Assembly (NCBI RefSeq): GCF_030272705.1
Contig: NZ_JARFYM010000036.1
Span: 1-63,596 of the forward strand
DNA length: 63,596 nt
Direction of reading: 5' to 3'
DNA from: Rhizobium mayense
GTDB taxonomy: Bacteria; Pseudomonadota; Alphaproteobacteria; Rhizobiales; Rhizobiaceae
The notes beneath the pieces were generated by a model. The model was given only the letters and a program-made list of their open reading frames with translations. It was not told the origin of the DNA and ran no database searches. This document shows, piece after piece, positions 42,725 through 51,496 of the stretch (position 1 is the first letter of the stretch; each line of letters begins with the position of its first letter). The translations under genes were made by a program, and so were the position numbers.

Positions 42725-43759
42725 ATGGCGCGCGGCGTAGGATCGTCAGATGGAAAGAGAAGGCCGATCACCGCGCGTGAGCTGGCGCGCATGATCGGGG
42801 TCAGCCAGTCGGCGGTCTCCCGCGCCTTCACGCCGGGGGCCAGCATCGCAGCGGAGCTGCGCCAAAAAATCCTGAAATTCGCGGAGGAGCAGGATTACCA
42901 TCCGAACGCGATCGCCAGCATGCTGTCGAAGAGCCGCACCAACATCGTCGGCATCGTCGTTTCCGACATGAGCAATCCTTTCTATCCCGCGCTCATCCAG
43001 AAGCTTTCGCAGGGCCTGCAGCGCATCGGCCTGCAGAGCCTGCTGTTCAACATCACCAAAGGCTCGAATATCGAAGAGCAGCTCTCGGCGCTGAGACGCT
43101 ATAATGTTGATGCCGTCATCGTCATTTCGGCGACGATGCTTTCGGGAGCGACCCTGCATTGGGCGACCGAGGGCCGTGCTGCGATCCTGATCAACCGTGT
43201 CGTCGAGGATGCCGATATCAACTGCGTCTGCTGCGACAACGTCGAGGGCGCACGCGCCATTGCCGATCATTTCCACGAGCTCGGCCGCCGCCGCGTCGCC
43301 TACGTCTCGGGCCTCAGCCATACCACCACCAATCTGGAGCGACAGAACGCCTTCATTACCCGCATCGCCGAACTGGGCATGACGCTGACGGGCCGTGTCG
43401 ATGGCGGGGAATACAGCTATGAGGCCGGCCGCCGCGCCGCACTCGAAATCGCTGCCAAGAACAACGCCGATGCGATCTTCTTCGCCAACGACATTCTCGC
43501 GATCGGCGGCATCGACGCGCTGCGCGAGGACGTCGGCAAGCGGGTGCCTGAGGACATTTCCGTCGCCGGTTTCGATGACATCCCCATGGCGAGCTGGCCG
43601 CATTATGCGCTGACGACGTTTCGCCAGCCGCTGGACGAGATCGTCACCGTCGTTGTCGGCATGCTGGAAGACGGCTCTTGCCAGCCGGGCCAACCATCAA
43701 GCGTCAGGCGAATATCGGGTGGGCTGATTGTCAGGCACTCGACCGGGCCGCTGGGATAG
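42725..43759 (+). CDS. LacI-family transcriptional regulator
   Basis: A 344-residue regulator. The LacI HTH is near residues 14-40 ('ITARELARMIGVSQSAVSRA'), followed by the hinge helix 'NAIASMLSKSRTNIVGIVVS'. The periplasmic-binding-like effector domain has 'DMSNPFYPALIQKLSQGLQR', 'VCCDNVEGARAIADHFHELG' and 'ISVAGFDDIPMASWPHYALT'. It is divergent from the CoA-transferase/hydratase operon. Paired operator-like palindromes before that operon and before the enolase/importer operon suggest it controls both in response to the imported compound or a breakdown product. Confidence 0.92.
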   Translation: MARGVGSSDGKRRPITARELARMIGVSQSAVSRAFTPGASIAAELRQKILKFAEEQDYHPNAIASMLSKSRTNIVGIVVSDMSNPFYPALIQKLSQGLQRIGLQSLLFNITKGSNIEEQLSALRRYNVDAVIVISATMLSGATLHWATEGRAAILINRVVEDADINCVCCDNVEGARAIADHFHELGRRRVAYVSGLSHTTTNLERQNAFITRIAELGMTLTGRVDGGEYSYEAGRRAALEIAAKNNADAIFFANDILAIGGIDALREDVGKRVPEDISVAGFDDIPMASWPHYALTTFRQPLDEIVTVVVGMLEDGSCQPGQPSSVRRISGGLIVRHSTGPLG

Positions 43760-43762
43760 GTC

Positions 43763-44926
43763 TCACAGCCGTTCCACCAAGTCCAGCAGCGCGCCATCAC
43801 TGCCGCGGCGGCCGATGACGGATAGCCCTACCGGTCCGCCGTCCATTTTCCCGGCCGGCATCGAAATCTGCGGCAGGCCGGCGTGGCCGGCGACGGAGAG
43901 GATGCCGAGGGCTTGCTGGCGGTAGGCCTCGAACATCTCTCGCGATGAATCCCTTAGCGGCGCGGGACCCGGCGCCGTCGGGATAATCATGACCAGGCCG
44001 TTGGCAAGTGCTGCGTCCATTGTTCGGGCAATGTCGCGACGCGTTGCATCGACCCTGGCAAAGGTCTCGTCGCTGATGGATCGGGCCGCGGCGAAACGCG
44101 CGGCGATATCGGGACCGAGTTCGGCGTCATGCGCCTCGACCCAGCTGCCCAAAACTTTCCAGGCATCATAGCCCTGCCAGAAACGGTAAACTTCGGACCG
44201 TTCTTCCGGCCCGACGATCGGCAACGGGTCGGTAACAGTTTTGCTGAACCGCGCCGCGACCTTTTCCGCCATCGGCCGCAGCAAGGCGGCAAGTCCCGGA
44301 TCGACGCCCGTCCAGATATCGGAGGGCAGCCACGCCACCGAAAAATCCGCCTCGCCTGCCAGACCAAGCGCGCGGCCGACACGAGCCAGTGTTCCGGCAT
44401 CGCGGGCAAACCAGCCGAGCGTATCGAAACCAGGTCCGAGCGGCACCACTCCGCCCATATCGATCGCAGCATGACTGGGCCGCATGCCGAAAATTCCGTT
44501 GAAGGAGGCGGGCAGCCGCACCGAGCCGCCCGTATCCGTTCCCAGCGCGAAATCCACCAGGCCGGCGCCGACCGCGGAAGCGGAGCCGGAAGAGGAGCCA
44601 CCGGGCACGCGATCGGGTGCCGCGCTATTGAGCGGCGTGCCGTAATGCGCGTTGGTGCCCATCAGGCTATAGGCAAATTCATCCATATGCGTCTTGCCGG
44701 CGAGCACTGCACCCTCGGCCAGCAGCCGGGCAACGACAGGCGCATGCGCCGCCGCTGGGCCATGCGCACGCCGCCAGACCGGATTGCCATTGCCGGTAAT
44801 CCGCCCTTCGACATCGATATTGTCCTTGGCGGCAAAGGTCAGCCCGGCGAGCGAGCCGCTATCCACAGCGCGAACGGGCTGCGCGAAGAGTTCGATGAAG
44901 GCGTTGGCGGTATCGATCAGGGGCAT
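43763..44926 (-). CDS. Amidase-signature hydrolase
   Basis: About 387 residues. The amidase-signature catalytic triad is visible: Lys in 'LTFAAKDNIDVEG', the cis-Ser in 'VPGGSSSGSASAVGAGLVDF' and the nucleophile Ser in 'ALGTDTGGSVRLPASFNGIF'. It would hydrolyse an amide to acid plus ammonia, in the cytoplasm. ATG 44926 is chosen from an N-terminus (MPLIDTANAFIELF) like family members. It converges with the LacI-type gene (3 bp apart). It may release an amino or acid group from the compound handled by the neighbouring regulon, but has no LacI-like site of its own. Confidence 0.85.
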   Translation of the reverse strand: MPLIDTANAFIELFAQPVRAVDSGSLAGLTFAAKDNIDVEGRITGNGNPVWRRAHGPAAAHAPVVARLLAEGAVLAGKTHMDEFAYSLMGTNAHYGTPLNSAAPDRVPGGSSSGSASAVGAGLVDFALGTDTGGSVRLPASFNGIFGMRPSHAAIDMGGVVPLGPGFDTLGWFARDAGTLARVGRALGLAGEADFSVAWLPSDIWTGVDPGLAALLRPMAEKVAARFSKTVTDPLPIVGPEERSEVYRFWQGYDAWKVLGSWVEAHDAELGPDIAARFAAARSISDETFARVDATRRDIARTMDAALANGLVMIIPTAPGPAPLRDSSREMFEAYRQQALGILSVAGHAGLPQISMPAGKMDGGPVGLSVIGRRGSDGALLDLVERL

Positions 44927-45026
44927 GAAGTGACTTCCGTGAAGGTGGGAACACGAAGCTAGCCGCATTCCGCTACGCGGACAATGACGGCGCGACCCTC
45001 AGATGAGCAATCTAGTGCTTACCGCA

Positions 45027-46133
45027 CTAAAGGATACCCCAGCCGCGATAACGCCCGCGTCCGGTCATCTCGCGCACGCCGAGTTCGGCCACCAAATTGA
45101 GGGCGCCGCGGGACGTGACGCCGACATGGCGGGCAACCATGCTGGCAGAGACGATAGGCCGGGCAAGCACAATCTCGATGACGCCAGGCAAGCTGCTGTT
45201 CGACCGCCGATCTTTCAGCCGCCGCTCCATCTGTATCTTGGCAAGCGACAGGCGATCGAGCTCCTTCAGACCGGCCTCGGCCGAAAGTGCCATGGCTTCA
45301 AGAAAAGCCATCAGCCGGATGGAGCGATCCGACGAGCGGCGGCGCTCATGCCGAACGGACTTCAGGCCGGTATTGAGGCAGAAAAGGTGAGAAGTGACCT
45401 TACCGCGGCGGCGAAGATAGGCGCTGACGAGCTGGCTGCCCAGCCAATGTTGCCGCCGCAGCGGCTCGAGCCGCTCCCAGGCGTCGAACAGTACGGCAGC
45501 GCCCAAAGCCGGCGGCAGGAGATCGGCCTCATGGATGACGGCGCGCCAGTTTTCCAGCCGCTCGTTTTCGTCCCAGTCATCATCTCGGATCAGACCGAGC
45601 GGATCGTCCATGGTCACTGCCTTGGGCTGCGGGGTCTTTCCGTCCAGCACCTGGCCGGAGCGGGCGATAACGGCGTCGATCTCGGAAAAATCCATACCGA
45701 AATCGTCACCGTCGTCGTCGTCATCCTCTTCCGTTGCCGACGTCTCGACAGGCATGGGGCGTAGGGTGACGGTTTCCTCGGCATCGCCGATATCACCGCT
45801 CAAGACTGCAAGACCGGCCGTTCCCAACCCCCAGTCCGGCTCGGCATTCCACAGCCGTCGCCGGGCGCGCAGCACCGCGTGGGCGATGGTCAATTCATGC
45901 GTCGGCGCGCGGGCATCCACATGCGCATCATGCAGCACCAGATCTTCGATATGCACCAGCTCGCCACCGACCCAGAGCGCGGCGACAGCATCGAAAAAAT
46001 GACCGCGCTCACGAAAACCGTCGCCGACGACATGCCGCAACACCCGCTCATCCAACCGCGCAAGCATATCCTCTGCTCTGGTCATCGCAGGGAGAAGCGT
46101 CGTCAGCGGTAGGGTGGCAAGATCATATCGCAT
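45027..46133 (-). CDS. DUF1612/HTH-containing protein of the RHE_PE00001 type
   Basis: About 368 residues, a family found in rhizobia, often on plasmids, of unknown function. N-terminal segments 'LVHIEDLVLHDAHVDARAPT', 'HELTIAHAVLRARRRLWN', a central Asp/Glu-rich patch (TEEDDDDDGDDF) and 'ENWRAVIHEADLLPPALGAA' match the DUF1612 type. A C-terminal HTH-like part ('RPIVSASMVARHVGVTSRGA') suggests DNA binding. ATG 46133 gives MRYDLATLPL; an ATG 9 bp upstream is also possible. It is divergent from copA but its own regulation is not obvious. Confidence 0.75.
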   Translation of the reverse strand: MRYDLATLPLTTLLPAMTRAEDMLARLDERVLRHVVGDGFRERGHFFDAVAALWVGGELVHIEDLVLHDAHVDARAPTHELTIAHAVLRARRRLWNAEPDWGLGTAGLAVLSGDIGDAEETVTLRPMPVETSATEEDDDDDGDDFGMDFSEIDAVIARSGQVLDGKTPQPKAVTMDDPLGLIRDDDWDENERLENWRAVIHEADLLPPALGAAVLFDAWERLEPLRRQHWLGSQLVSAYLRRRGKVTSHLFCLNTGLKSVRHERRRSSDRSIRLMAFLEAMALSAEAGLKELDRLSLAKIQMERRLKDRRSNSSLPGVIEIVLARPIVSASMVARHVGVTSRGALNLVAELGVREMTGRGRYRGWGIL

Positions 46134-46238
46134 TGGAATCACATGATTGATTCTGTCTTGCGGAAGGTAACACCGCCGATCGCATCGGGATAGAAAGCCG
46201 CCTCTTTCAACTGTGGACCGCCATCACTATTTTTCTTC

Positions 46239-46269
46239 TTGACCTTCCAGTTACAGGAAGGTTCATAAA
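46239..46269 (+). promoter_or_regulatory. CueR-type (MerR-family) copper promoter
   Basis: TTGACC (46239-46244) and CATAAA (46264-46269) are separated by 19 bp, the long spacer typical of MerR-family promoters. Within it lies the inverted repeat ACCTTCC-AGTTACA-GGAAGGT (46242-46262), a classic CueR operator, upstream of copA and the co-transcribed cueR. Confidence 0.85.
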
Positions 46270-46306
46270 GTTTTCCGACGCCCTCTCTGGGGCAAAGGAG
46301 TTTATT

Positions 46307-48817
46307 ATGGCATTGCATGACGAGCACGATCACAGCCATCACGGCAACGGTCACCACCATCATCATCACGACACCGATTCCGAGGATACGGTGACCCGCG
46401 ACCCCGTCTGCGGCATGACCGTGGATCCGAACGCCGACAAGCCGTCGCTGGACTATAACGGCCGCACATTTCATTTCTGCTGCAATGGCTGCCGCACGAA
46501 ATTCGAAGCCGCGCCGGAAGATTATCTTACCGCCACGGACCCCACCTGCGGCATGACGGTCGATCGCGCCACCGCGCGACATTTCCTGAAACACGAAGGC
46601 GAGAAATTCTATTTCTGCTCCGCCGGCTGCAAGGCGAAGTTCGAGGCGGATCCATCAGCATATCTCAATGGCAATAGGCCAGCACCGAAGCCGATGCCGA
46701 AGGGCACGCTTTATACCTGCCCGATGCATCCCGAGGTCGTCAGCGACCACCCAGGCGATTGCCCGAAATGCGGCATGGCGCTGGAGCCCATGGGCGTGCC
46801 CGCTGCCGACGAAGGCCCGAACCCGGAGCTGATCGATTTCACGCGCCGCCTCTGGATCAGCGCAGCCTTGTCGCTGCCCCTGCTCATTATCAGCATGGGT
46901 CCGATGATCGGCCTGCCTATCCGCGACTGGATCGGCGAGCCGATCGCCACATGGGTCGAACTTGTCCTTGCGACACCGGTTGTACTCTGGGCCGCCCTGC
47001 CCTTCTTCCGCCGCGCCTGGAACTCGCTCGTCAATCGCAGCCCGAATATGTGGACGCTGATCGGCCTCGGCGTCGGTACGGCCTATCTCTATAGCCTCGT
47101 GGCGACGCTCTTACCCGGCATTTTCCCGATGAGCTTTCGTGGGCATGGCGAAAGCGTGCCCGTCTATTTCGAAGCCGGGTCGGTCATCGTTGCCTTGGTG
47201 TTTGTTGGACAGGTGCTGGAACTGAAGGCGCGTGAGCGCACCGGCTCGGCGATCCGCGCCCTGCTCGACCTCGCGCCCAAGACCGCCCGCCGTATCGGCA
47301 CCGACGGCAGCGAGGCCGATGTGCCCGTAGACGAGATCCAGGCCGGCGACCGGCTGCGCGTGCGTCCCGGCGAGCGTGTGCCCGTGGACGGTTCGGTTGT
47401 CGATGGACAGTCGACCATCGACGAATCGATGATCACGGGCGAGCCGCTGCCGGTCGAAAAGACCCAAGGGGACGCGCTGACCGGCGGCACCATCAACAAG
47501 AACGGCTCGCTGGTCATGATTGCCGAAAAGGTCGGCGCGGAAACAACGCTGTCGCGGATCGTCGAGTTGGTCGCCAAGGCGCAGCGGTCTCGTGCGCCGA
47601 TCCAGACGATGGTCGATCGTGTTTCGGCCGTCTTCGTGCCCACCGTCGTGCTCGCCGCCATTATCGCCTTTGCGGTTTGGGCCTTTGTCGGACCGGAGCC
47701 GACGCTGGCGCATGCGCTGCTTGCCGCCGTCGCCGTCCTCATCATCGCCTGCCCCTGCGCATTGGGACTTGCAACGCCGATGTCGATCATGATCGCCACC
47801 GGCCGTGGCGCGCAGGAGGGCGTGCTGGTGCGCGACGCCGAGGCGCTCGAGCGCTTCGCCAAAGTCGACACGCTGATTGTCGACAAGACCGGCACATTGA
47901 CCGAGGGCAGGCCGAACCTGACCGATGTCATCCCTGCCGCCGGTGTGGACGAAAGCCGCCTGCTGTCGCTTGCCTCCAGCCTCGAACGCGGCTCCGAACA
48001 TCCGCTGGCCGAGGCGATCGTCGCGGGCGCACAGGAGCGCGGCGCGAGCCTAGTCGATATATCCGGCTTCGTGGCAAAGACCGGCAAGGGCGTGGAGGGC
48101 CGCGCCGGTGATACGGCAATCGCCCTCGGCAATGCCGCAATGATGGCCGATCTCGGCGTTGCGACCGATGCGCTGCAGGCTGAGACCGAGCGCCTGCGCG
48201 GTGACGGCAAGACCGTGATGTTCGTCGCCTTCGACGGTCAGCTGGCCGGCCTCGTTGCCGTCGCCGACCGCATCAAGCCGACGACCGCAGCCGCCATCAA
48301 GGCGCTCCATGAAAGCGGCCTGAAGATCATCATGGCGACCGGCGACAATGGGCTGACCGCCAAGGCAGTCGCCGCTCATCTCGGCATCGACGAAGTGAAG
48401 GCGGACATGTTGCCGGAAGGCAAGAAGGCGCTGATCGACGAGCTGCGGGCCAAGGGCAATGTGGTCGCCATGGCCGGCGACGGCGTCAACGACGCGCCGG
48501 CGCTCGCTGCAGCCGATGTTGGCATCGCGATGGGAACCGGTGCCGATGTCGCGATGGAGAGCGCCGGCATCACCCTGGTAAAGGGCGATCTCAACGGCAT
48601 CGTCAGGGCGCGGCATCTTTCGGAAGCGACGATCCGCAATATCAAACAGAACCTGGCCTTCGCCTTCGGTTACAATGCTCTCGGCGTGCCGCTGGCGGCA
48701 GGTGTGCTCTACCCGGTCTTCGGCCTGCTTCTATCGCCGATGATCGCAGCCGCCGCCATGAGCCTGTCCTCGGTCTCGGTCATCGCCAACGCGCTGCGGC
48801 TGAGACTGGCCAAATAA
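46307..48817 (+). CDS. copA: Copper-exporting P1B-type ATPase with His tract and two YHS domains
   Basis: An 836-residue inner-membrane Cu(I) efflux ATPase. The N-terminus is His-rich (HHGNGHHHHHH). Two YHS/TRASH-like metal domains follow ('DPVCGMTVDPN...CCNGC' about 28-65 and 'DPTCGMTVDRA...CSAGC' about 80-120), then a heavy-metal-binding 'YTCPMHPEVVSDHPGDCPKC' (about 140-160). The core has TGEPLPVEK, the metal-site 'CPCALGLATP', phosphorylation 'DKTGTLTEG' and 'MAGDGVNDAPAL'. A usual HMA domain is absent. It is transcribed from the CueR-type promoter and lies 11 bp before cueR, forming a small copper-resistance operon. Confidence 0.93.
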   Translation: MALHDEHDHSHHGNGHHHHHHDTDSEDTVTRDPVCGMTVDPNADKPSLDYNGRTFHFCCNGCRTKFEAAPEDYLTATDPTCGMTVDRATARHFLKHEGEKFYFCSAGCKAKFEADPSAYLNGNRPAPKPMPKGTLYTCPMHPEVVSDHPGDCPKCGMALEPMGVPAADEGPNPELIDFTRRLWISAALSLPLLIISMGPMIGLPIRDWIGEPIATWVELVLATPVVLWAALPFFRRAWNSLVNRSPNMWTLIGLGVGTAYLYSLVATLLPGIFPMSFRGHGESVPVYFEAGSVIVALVFVGQVLELKARERTGSAIRALLDLAPKTARRIGTDGSEADVPVDEIQAGDRLRVRPGERVPVDGSVVDGQSTIDESMITGEPLPVEKTQGDALTGGTINKNGSLVMIAEKVGAETTLSRIVELVAKAQRSRAPIQTMVDRVSAVFVPTVVLAAIIAFAVWAFVGPEPTLAHALLAAVAVLIIACPCALGLATPMSIMIATGRGAQEGVLVRDAEALERFAKVDTLIVDKTGTLTEGRPNLTDVIPAAGVDESRLLSLASSLERGSEHPLAEAIVAGAQERGASLVDISGFVAKTGKGVEGRAGDTAIALGNAAMMADLGVATDALQAETERLRGDGKTVMFVAFDGQLAGLVAVADRIKPTTAAAIKALHESGLKIIMATGDNGLTAKAVAAHLGIDEVKADMLPEGKKALIDELRAKGNVVAMAGDGVNDAPALAAADVGIAMGTGADVAMESAGITLVKGDLNGIVRARHLSEATIRNIKQNLAFAFGYNALGVPLAAGVLYPVFGLLLSPMIAAAAMSLSSVSVIANALRLRLAK

Positions 48818-48828
48818 GGAGAGTTCAC

Positions 48829-49215
48829 ATGAATATCGGCGAAGCATCGGGCCGTTCCGGCCTGCCGGCAAAGACGATCCGCTATTACGAGGATATCGGC
48901 CTGATCCGCCCCGATCGCGGCGGCAACGGCTACCGCGATTATGGCTCTGACGACGTACACAAGCTGCGTTTCCTCAACCGCTCCCGCAGCCTCGGCTTCT
49001 CCGTCGACGAGTGCCGGCAACTGCTGGCGCTCTACGAAGACAAAAGCCGCGCCAGCGCCGACGTCAAGGAGATCGCCACGGCGAAGCTCACCGAGATCGA
49101 CCGCAAGATCCGCGAACTGACGGAGCTGCGTCGCACGCTGGAGCATTTGGTCCATGCCTGCCATGGCAATGAGCGGCCGGATTGTCCGATCCTGGAGGAG
49201 TTATCGGAGGGGTGA
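48829..49215 (+). CDS. cueR: CueR-like MerR-family copper regulator
   Basis: A 128-residue regulator. The MerR HTH 'MNIGEASGRSGLPAKTIRYY' continues EDIGLIRP. A dimerisation helix follows, and the C-terminal metal loop 'CHGNERPDC' carries the two cysteines that bind Cu(I) in CueR. It is translated 11 bp after copA from the copper-responsive promoter, so it is autoregulated with its target. A GGAG lies before the ATG. Confidence 0.93.
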   Translation: MNIGEASGRSGLPAKTIRYYEDIGLIRPDRGGNGYRDYGSDDVHKLRFLNRSRSLGFSVDECRQLLALYEDKSRASADVKEIATAKLTEIDRKIRELTELRRTLEHLVHACHGNERPDCPILEELSEG

Positions 49216-49232
49216 GGTTGCCGAGCCACCCG

Positions 49233-49282
49233 CCCTCGCTCTTCGAGGCTGCGGCTTCAGCCTCCGCACCTCAGAGTGAGGG
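49233..49282. repeat. Palindromic intergenic repeat
   Basis: CCCTCGCTCTTCGAGGCTGCG ... CCTCAGAGTGAGGG is another member of the family at 30839, 30924, 41245 and 41396 (sequence partly quoted). A partial second copy with CCTCGAAGGACGAGG lies near 49436-49451, again in opposite orientation. Confidence 0.6.
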
Positions 49283-49468
49283 CTGATCTTCTCGCCGGCT
49301 GCTCTGACCTGCTCTTGCGTTATCGTGAGCGTGCTGAACGAGGACGGGCCGCAGCAGCTCTGAGGCCTTCCGGTGCACTCTCTCCGCCTCATCCAGAGGT
49401 GCGCACGCGATGAAGCGTTAGCCGAAGCGACCGGGCCTCGAAGGACGAGGCGGCCGCCGCGCTTATCC

Positions 49469-50659
49469 TTAGCTCACCCTCTCCACCGCAATCGCCGTAG
49501 CCTCGCCTCCGCCGATGCAGAGTGCTGCGACACCGCGCGTTGCGCCCTGACGCGCCAGCGCATGCAGCAGCGTCACGATCAGCCGCGCGCCGGTAGCCCC
49601 GATCGGATGGCCCAGCGCACAGGCGCCGCCGTTGATGTTGAGGCGGTCGCGATCGATGCCGAGATCCTTAGCAGCAGCCATGGCGACGACGGCGAAGGCT
49701 TCGTTGATCTCGAAGAGGTCGACATCGCCGACCTTCCAGCCGGCCTTGTCCAATACCTTGCGGATCGCCGGGATCGGCGCCGTTGTGTACCAGGCCGGTT
49801 CCTGGCTATGGGTGGCATGCGCCTTGATTTCGGCGAGGATCGGCAGTCCTTCGCGCTCGGCGATCGAGCGCCGTGTCAGCACCAGCGCGGCCGCGCCGTC
49901 CGCATTGGCCGAAGCGCTGGCCGCGGTGATCGTACCGTCCTTGCGGAATGCTGGCTTCAGCGTGGGGATTTTTTCCGGCGAAACCTTCTGCGGATGCTCA
50001 TCCTTGGCGATCGCTATCGGACCGGCCTTGGCAGCAACCGAAATCGGTGTGATCTCGGCCTCGAACGCCCCGGTCTCGATCGCCCTGCGAGCTCGAGTCA
50101 GCGTCTCGACGGCATAGGCATCCTGATCGTCGCGGCTGAACTGATAGGCTTCGACGGCCATCTCACCGAAATCACCCATCGAGCGGCCTTTTTCATAGGC
50201 GTCTTCCAGCCCGTCGAGCATCATGTGGTCGAAGATGCGGTCATGGCCCATCCGGTAGCCACCGCGCGCTTTCGCGAGCAGATAGGGCGCGTTCGACATC
50301 GACTCCATGCCGCCGGAGACCGCGATCGAGGCAGAGCCGGCAAGGATCAGGTCATGCGCCAGCATTGTCGCCTTCATGCCCGAACCGCAGACCTTGTTGA
50401 TCGTCGTGGCGCCGACCGCATCCGGCAATCCCGCACCTCGCGCCGCCTGTCGCGCCGGTGCCTGCCCCTGGCCGGCCGGCAGGACGCAGCCGAACAGCAC
50501 CTCGTCCACTTTCTCCGCGGACAATCCGGCGCGTTCCAATGCGGCACGGATGACATGGGAGCCGAGTTCCGGCGCCTGCAGCGGTGACAATTCGCCTTGG
50601 AAGCGGCCGAGCGGGGTACGCGTAGCAGCGACGATAACGACAGGATCAGTGACAGACAT
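49469..50659 (-). CDS. Acetyl-CoA acetyltransferase (thiolase)
   Basis: A 396-residue cytoplasmic thiolase of the AtoB/PhaA type. The acyl-accepting Cys91 is in 'TTINKVCGSGMKATML', the His in 'GGACALGHPIGATGARL' and the second Cys in 'GVAALCIGGGEATAIAVE'. It condenses two acetyl-CoA or cleaves acetoacetyl-CoA. The start at ATG 50659 follows GAGGAG. It is monocistronic and no PHB or ketone-body genes flank it. Confidence 0.92.
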   Translation of the reverse strand: MSVTDPVVIVAATRTPLGRFQGELSPLQAPELGSHVIRAALERAGLSAEKVDEVLFGCVLPAGQGQAPARQAARGAGLPDAVGATTINKVCGSGMKATMLAHDLILAGSASIAVSGGMESMSNAPYLLAKARGGYRMGHDRIFDHMMLDGLEDAYEKGRSMGDFGEMAVEAYQFSRDDQDAYAVETLTRARRAIETGAFEAEITPISVAAKAGPIAIAKDEHPQKVSPEKIPTLKPAFRKDGTITAASASANADGAAALVLTRRSIAEREGLPILAEIKAHATHSQEPAWYTTAPIPAIRKVLDKAGWKVGDVDLFEINEAFAVVAMAAAKDLGIDRDRLNINGGACALGHPIGATGARLIVTLLHALARQGATRGVAALCIGGGEATAIAVERVS

Positions 50660-50822
50660 GATGCTCCTCGCAATCTGCAAGTTAAGTGATCAAGGCTATT
50701 GCTAGCACGTTAGATGATGTTCGTCATGTAAATAAGTCAAAAACATTTCTTCGGGCAAAACATGTCCGCTATCACCGATCCAAGAATTGCCGGATGATTG
50801 TCCTCTTCGCCGCCATGCGCTA

Positions 50823-50854
50823 GGGATATCTAGAGATCAAAAAATGGATATCCC
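50823..50854. promoter_or_regulatory. Operator-like palindrome abutting vapB
   Basis: GGGATATC (50823-50830) and GATATCCC (50847-50854) form an 8-bp perfect inverted repeat that ends immediately before the vapB start codon. Binding there by the VapBC complex would block the promoter or the start. It replaces any recognisable Shine-Dalgarno sequence. Confidence 0.6.
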
Positions 50855-51085
50855 ATGCCGCTTTACATCAAAGACGACGCCATCGACCGGTTGGCGCGGC
50901 GCTACCAGGCGCTGACGAAAGCCTCCACCAAAACCGAAGCCGTGCGGCTGGCATTGCAGAGAGCGCTGGACGAGGAGCTTACCAAGCCTTCGCTTGCCGA
51001 TGTCGCCGTCACCTTCTGCCGTCAGCTCAAACAAAAGGCGGGCGGCGGAATTGCAGCGGGTACCAGCCAATCAGGGGATGCCTGA
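50855..51085 (+). CDS. vapB: VapB-type antitoxin
   Basis: A 76-residue antitoxin of the rhizobial PSK/VapB type. The N-terminus 'MPLYIKDDAIDRLARRYQAL' continues 'TKASTKTEAVRLALQRALDE', a ribbon-helix-helix-like fold. The C-terminal tail is flexible and Gly/Ser-rich. No clear ribosome-binding site is visible; instead an inverted repeat runs up to the ATG. The stop overlaps the toxin start by 1 bp. Confidence 0.85.
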   Translation: MPLYIKDDAIDRLARRYQALTKASTKTEAVRLALQRALDEELTKPSLADVAVTFCRQLKQKAGGGIAAGTSQSGDA

Positions 51086-51480
51086 TGTTCATCGATGCTT
51101 CGGTGCTTGCCGCCATGATGACGAATGAGGATGATGCGCGCGAATTTGCCGCGCGCATGCAGGTCGATACGGCGCGCATGACTTCACCCGCGGCAGTAGC
51201 TCAGGCGGCGATCCGCGTCGCCGCCACGCTCGATCTGTCTCTTGCCGATGCCAGCGACGCGATCAGAAGATTCCTGACGCTGATGAACATTCAGCTGCTG
51301 GCCACGCCCCCACGCGCGGCTTTTCTCGCACTCGAAGCCTATGAGCGTTTCGGAAAGGGCCGCCATCCCGCCGATCTCGATTTGGACGATTGCATGACCT
51401 ATGCCTGCGCCCGCTATTATCGGCAGCCGCTATTGGCGAAAGGTGACCAGTTCGGCCGGACGGATATCGGCATGGCCTAA
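51085..51480 (+). CDS. vapC: VapC-type PIN-domain toxin
   Basis: A 131-residue PIN-domain RNase. Acidic residues for the active site are in 'MFIDASVLAAMMTNEDDARE', 'DLDLDDCMTYACARY' and 'GDQFGRTDIG'. It is translationally coupled to vapB (TGATG). It converges with the small secreted-protein gene 16 bp further on. VapC toxins usually cut initiator tRNA or rRNA; the target here is unknown. Confidence 0.88.
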   Translation: MFIDASVLAAMMTNEDDAREFAARMQVDTARMTSPAAVAQAAIRVAATLDLSLADASDAIRRFLTLMNIQLLATPPRAAFLALEAYERFGKGRHPADLDLDDCMTYACARYYRQPLLAKGDQFGRTDIGMA

Positions 51481-51496
51481 CACGCCCGCATCGAAA

